Shown here: positions 61,630 through 64,000 of the stretch, one piece after another | Position numbering within the stretch: position 1 is the stretch's first letter | Layout: the number at the start of each line of letters is the position of its first letter | Source of the DNA: Methylobacterium sp. Leaf108 | Lineage (GTDB): Bacteria > Pseudomonadota > Alphaproteobacteria > Rhizobiales > Beijerinckiaceae | Length of the DNA stretch: 64,000 bases | NCBI RefSeq assembly: GCF_001423265.1 | Contig: NZ_LMND01000033.1 | Location: forward strand, 116,431 to 180,430 | Direction of reading: 5' to 3' | Notes under the pieces: model-generated | Databases searched by the model: none | The model's input: only the letters and a program-made list of their open reading frames with translations | What the model was told of the DNA's origin: nothing | Position numbers and translations under genes: made by a program

Positions 61630-62795
61630 GGTAGACTTTCTTTCGCGTCAGTTTTTCAAACAAGATTTCGTATGAGGCGAGGTGCATATGGGAAGGTAAA
61701 ACGCAGCCAGTCTTGGGCCTGTACTACAAGCGCTATGGTACAATCTCTATGGAACTAGGTTTATCAAGACTGGAGTTAATTATAACTTAAGTGAATAGAA
61801 AGTCAGCCCTGTCGACTTGGCTAATTTCAATGTTCGCGAGATGGATCATATCCGTTCCCGTGCCGATCAAAATACCATCTCCGGAGGCCGTCACCGTTAA
61901 GTCGTCGAATGTCAATCCAGTGCCTTGCAGCTGGAGCATGTCCTCACCATCTGCAAAATCCTCGATCCTATCCTGACCCCAGCCCAATTTGAACACGAAC
62001 GTGTCACCACCTGCAAGCCCGGTAAGGATGTCATTGCCTCCCTGACCTTCAAGCGTATTTGCGTCGACACTGCCTGTCAGGCGATCTCCGTACCCGGAAC
62101 CCTCTAGTTGTTCAATATCAACAAGTCTATCACCCTCAGCGTGACCTTCTGAGCCAAAGCCGGTCGCAAGGTTGACGGTTACGCCAGCCGTAGAGGTGCC
62201 GTAGGACGCGGTGTCGCTCCCCGCTCCTCCCTCCAGGCGGTCGGCGCCAAGGCCTCCTTCCAGCGTGTCGTCCCCGGTTCCGCCGAGAAGCCTATCGGCA
62301 CCGGAGCCGCCGAGCAAAGCGTCAGAGCCTGCTCCACCGTTTAGCGTGTTCGCCCCCGCGTTGCCCACCAAGGTGTTGGTGAGCTCATTGCCAGTCAGGT
62401 TGATGGCGGTGGTCCCCGCAGCACTCGTCGTCTCCAGCCGCTCGATCTCCTGGCCTGCTGTGAGCGAGTAGCTGACGCTTGCCAGCACGCGGTCGCCCCC
62501 CTCGCCCGCCGCCTCAAACACGCGATCAGCCGCGTTGTCGACTTGGAAGGTGTCGTTGCCGGCTCGGCCGTAGAGCAGGTCAGCACCGAGCCCACCGTTC
62601 AGCGTGTTCGCTCCTGCGTTGCCCACCAGGGTGTTGGCGAGCTCATTGCCGGTCAGGTTGATGGCGGTGGTCCCCGCAGAACTCATGGTCTCCAGCCGCT
62701 CGATCTCCTGACCTGCCGTGAGCGTGTAGCTCACGCTCGTCAGCACCCAATCGGTGCCTCCGCCAGACGCCTCGATCACCTGATCGCCCGCGTTG

Positions 62796-63157
62796 TCGAC
62801 GTAGTAGGCGTCGTTGCCACCCAAGCCCTGCATCACGTCAGCATTGAGCCCGCCGTTCAGCGTGTTCGCGCCGGCACTGCCCACCAGGGTGTTGGCGAAT
62901 GCGTTTCCTGTGAGGTTGATGGCAGTAGTGCTGGCTGCATCCAGCACCTCCAGCCGCTCGATCTCCTGACCTGCCGTCGACGTAGTAGGCGTCGTTGCCA
63001 CCCAAGCCCTGCATCACGTCAGCATTGAGCCCGCCGTTCAGCGTGTTCGCCCCCGCGTTGCCCACCAGGGTGTTGGCGAATGCGTTTCCTGTGAGGTTGA
63101 TGGCAGTAGTGCTGGCTGCATCCAGCACCTCCAGCCGCTCGATCTCCTGACCTGCCG
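62796..63157. repeat. 181-bp tandem duplication inside the RTX gene
   Basis: Copy 1 is 62796-62976 and copy 2 is 62977-63157. Both run from TCGACGTAGTAGG to CCTGCCG and are nearly identical apart from a few bases around GCGCCGGCACTG versus CCCCCGCGTTG. As 181 is not a multiple of three, the second copy puts the two halves of the gene in different frames. Confidence 0.85.
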
Positions 63158-63291
63158 TGAGCGTGTAGCTCACGCTCGTCAGTACCCGATCGGTGCCGCC
63201 GCCAGCCGCCTCGGTCACGCTGTCACCGGCATTGTCGACGAGGTAGGTGTCGCCACCACCGCGGCCGTAGAGCAGGTCGGCGCCGGCCCCG

Positions 63292-63774
63292 CCGTTGAGG
63301 ATGTTGACGCCGGCGTTGCCGACCAGCGTGTTGGAGAAAGCGTTGCCGGACAGGTTGATCGCCCCGCCGTTGAGGATGTTGACGCCGGCGTTGCCGACCA
63401 GCGTGTTGGAGAAAGCGTTGCCGGACAGGTTGATCGAGCCGGTCCCAGCTTCGTTGGTAGTGTCGAGCCGCTCGATCTCCTGACCTGCCGTAAGCGTGTA
63501 GTTCACGCTCGTCAGGACTTTGTCGCTGCCGCCGCCCGCCGCCTCGAACACCCGGTCGTCGGCATTGTCGACGAAGTAGAAGTCGCTGCCGCCGCGGCCG
63601 TAGAGCAGGTCGGCGCCGGCCCCGCCGTTGAGGATGTTGACGCCGGCGTTGCCGACCAGCGTGTTGGAGAAAGCGTTGCCGGACAGGTTGATCGCCCCGC
63701 CGTTGAGGATGTTGACGCCGGCGTTGCCGACCAGCGTGTTGGAGAAAGCGTTGCCGGACAGGTTGATCGAGCCG
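63292..63774. repeat. nested in-frame repeats: 75-bp units in a 333-bp period
   Basis: A 75-bp unit beginning CCGTTGAGGATGTTGACG occurs in tandem at 63292-63366 and 63367-63441. The same pair recurs at 63625-63699 and 63700-63774, exactly 333 bp on. The 75-bp and 333-bp lengths keep the frame, encoding NAFSNTLVGNAGVNILNGG twice per period. This is internal RTX-gene amplification. Confidence 0.9.
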
Positions 63775-64000
63775 GTCCCAGCTTCGTTGGTAGTGTCGAG
63801 CCGCTCGATCTCCTGACCTGCAGTGAGCGTGTAGTTCACGCTCGTCAGCACCCAGTCAGTGCCACCACCCGCCGCCTCGAACACCCGGTCGTTGCCATTG
63901 TCGACGTAGTAGGCGTCGTTGCCACCCAAGCCCTGCATCACGTCAGCATTGAGCCCGCCGTTCAGCGTGTTCGCCCCCGCGTTGCCCACCAGGGTGTTGG

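Larger units (their letters stand above)
61787..64000 (-). pseudogene. RTX calcium-binding repeat protein gene, frame broken (5' part outside window)
   Basis: The C-terminal half (61787-62981) encodes many glycine/aspartate nonapeptides such as GGAGSDALLGGSGADRLLGGTGDD and ends IHLANIEISQVDRADFLFT, a type I secretion-like C-terminus. Upstream (62982-64000) the protein consists of ~75-residue units: GNELANTLVGNAGANTLNGG, then YVDNA.D.V.EA.GGGTD.VLTSV, then YTLTAGQEIERLE. A 181-bp tandem duplication at 62796-63157 shifts the frame between the two parts. Both frames are otherwise open. The start lies to the right of the window. The intact form would be a large secreted Ca-binding protein. Confidence 0.78.

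Noticed and set aside
62796..63774. CRISPR-like array
   Set aside because: The repeats are long, adjacent and coding (RTX units), with no short repeat/unique spacer alternation and no cas genes.
51191..64000. Second copy of the tRNA-Ser 3' end (attR)
   Set aside because: No match to TTCGAATCC...CTCTCCGCCA was found by eye in the remainder of the window.

Overview
The window is high-GC alphaproteobacterial chromosome. The gene content fits the Methylobacterium/Methylorubrum group of Rhizobiales: an Fmd/Urt amide-urea operon, FliX, alpha-type FlgE/FlgK/FlgL/FlgI/FlgJ, a DksA with one cysteine, a DUF2735 protein, and a Rhizobiales-type palindromic repeat. The genus is inferred from gene content, not from a marker-gene comparison. 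Almost the whole first 51 kb is coding. It is nucleus-type chromosome with only small defects.

1-12.5 kb is a nitrogen-scavenging region. A sensor kinase with an N-terminal NCS1-type permease domain runs off the left edge on the minus strand. It is followed by a VapBC pair. A plus-strand operon comes next: a UrtABCDE-type ABC transporter, a MetX-like alpha/beta hydrolase, formamidase FmdA, zinc-ribbon FmdB and aliphatic amidase AmiE. A GG-N10-GC sigma-54-like site lies ahead of urtA. No urease gene is present. The operon therefore looks built to import short amides and/or urea and release ammonia. glnB and glnA, which would assimilate and sense that ammonia, lie at 31-33 kb.

12.5-18 kb holds flgE-flgK-flgL on the minus strand. 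A BLUF photoreceptor and a CheY-like receiver follow, reading the other way. 19-31 kb is housekeeping and accessory: UDP-glucose dehydrogenase, a LysR regulator, a YciI-like protein, an MFS carrier, a carbohydrate-transferase-like protein, DUF2735, Nudix, DUF983, RNase R, an FMN reductase, and a VOC gene broken by an 8-bp tandem duplication. 31-38 kb has glnA, glnB, Nnr and a second flagellar block (FlgN-like, FlgJ-like, FlgI, FliX). 38-51 kb has an MBOAT acyltransferase with an SGNH-like partner, DksA, a large secreted TPR protein, a phosphohexomutase, a polysaccharide-export permease, HtpG and a GT4 glycosyltransferase.

At 51.1 kb a tRNA-Ser(CGA) gene marks the edge of a mobile element. It contains a tyrosine integrase (with an in-frame amber codon near its N-terminus), an AlpA-like regulator, a PC4-like ssDNA-binding protein, a Toprim protein, a RecA/RepA-like ATPase, a cluster of TGGGGCA heptamers, a run of small minus-strand genes and a terminase pair. 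No portal, capsid or tail gene is present up to the point where an IS66 fragment cuts into the element near 60.6 kb. The content resembles a phage satellite or a decayed prophage. Beyond it lie AT-rich sequence, a DUF3467 protein and the 3' part of an RTX calcium-binding repeat gene. That gene carries in-frame nested duplications and one out-of-frame 181-bp duplication, and it leaves the window on the right.
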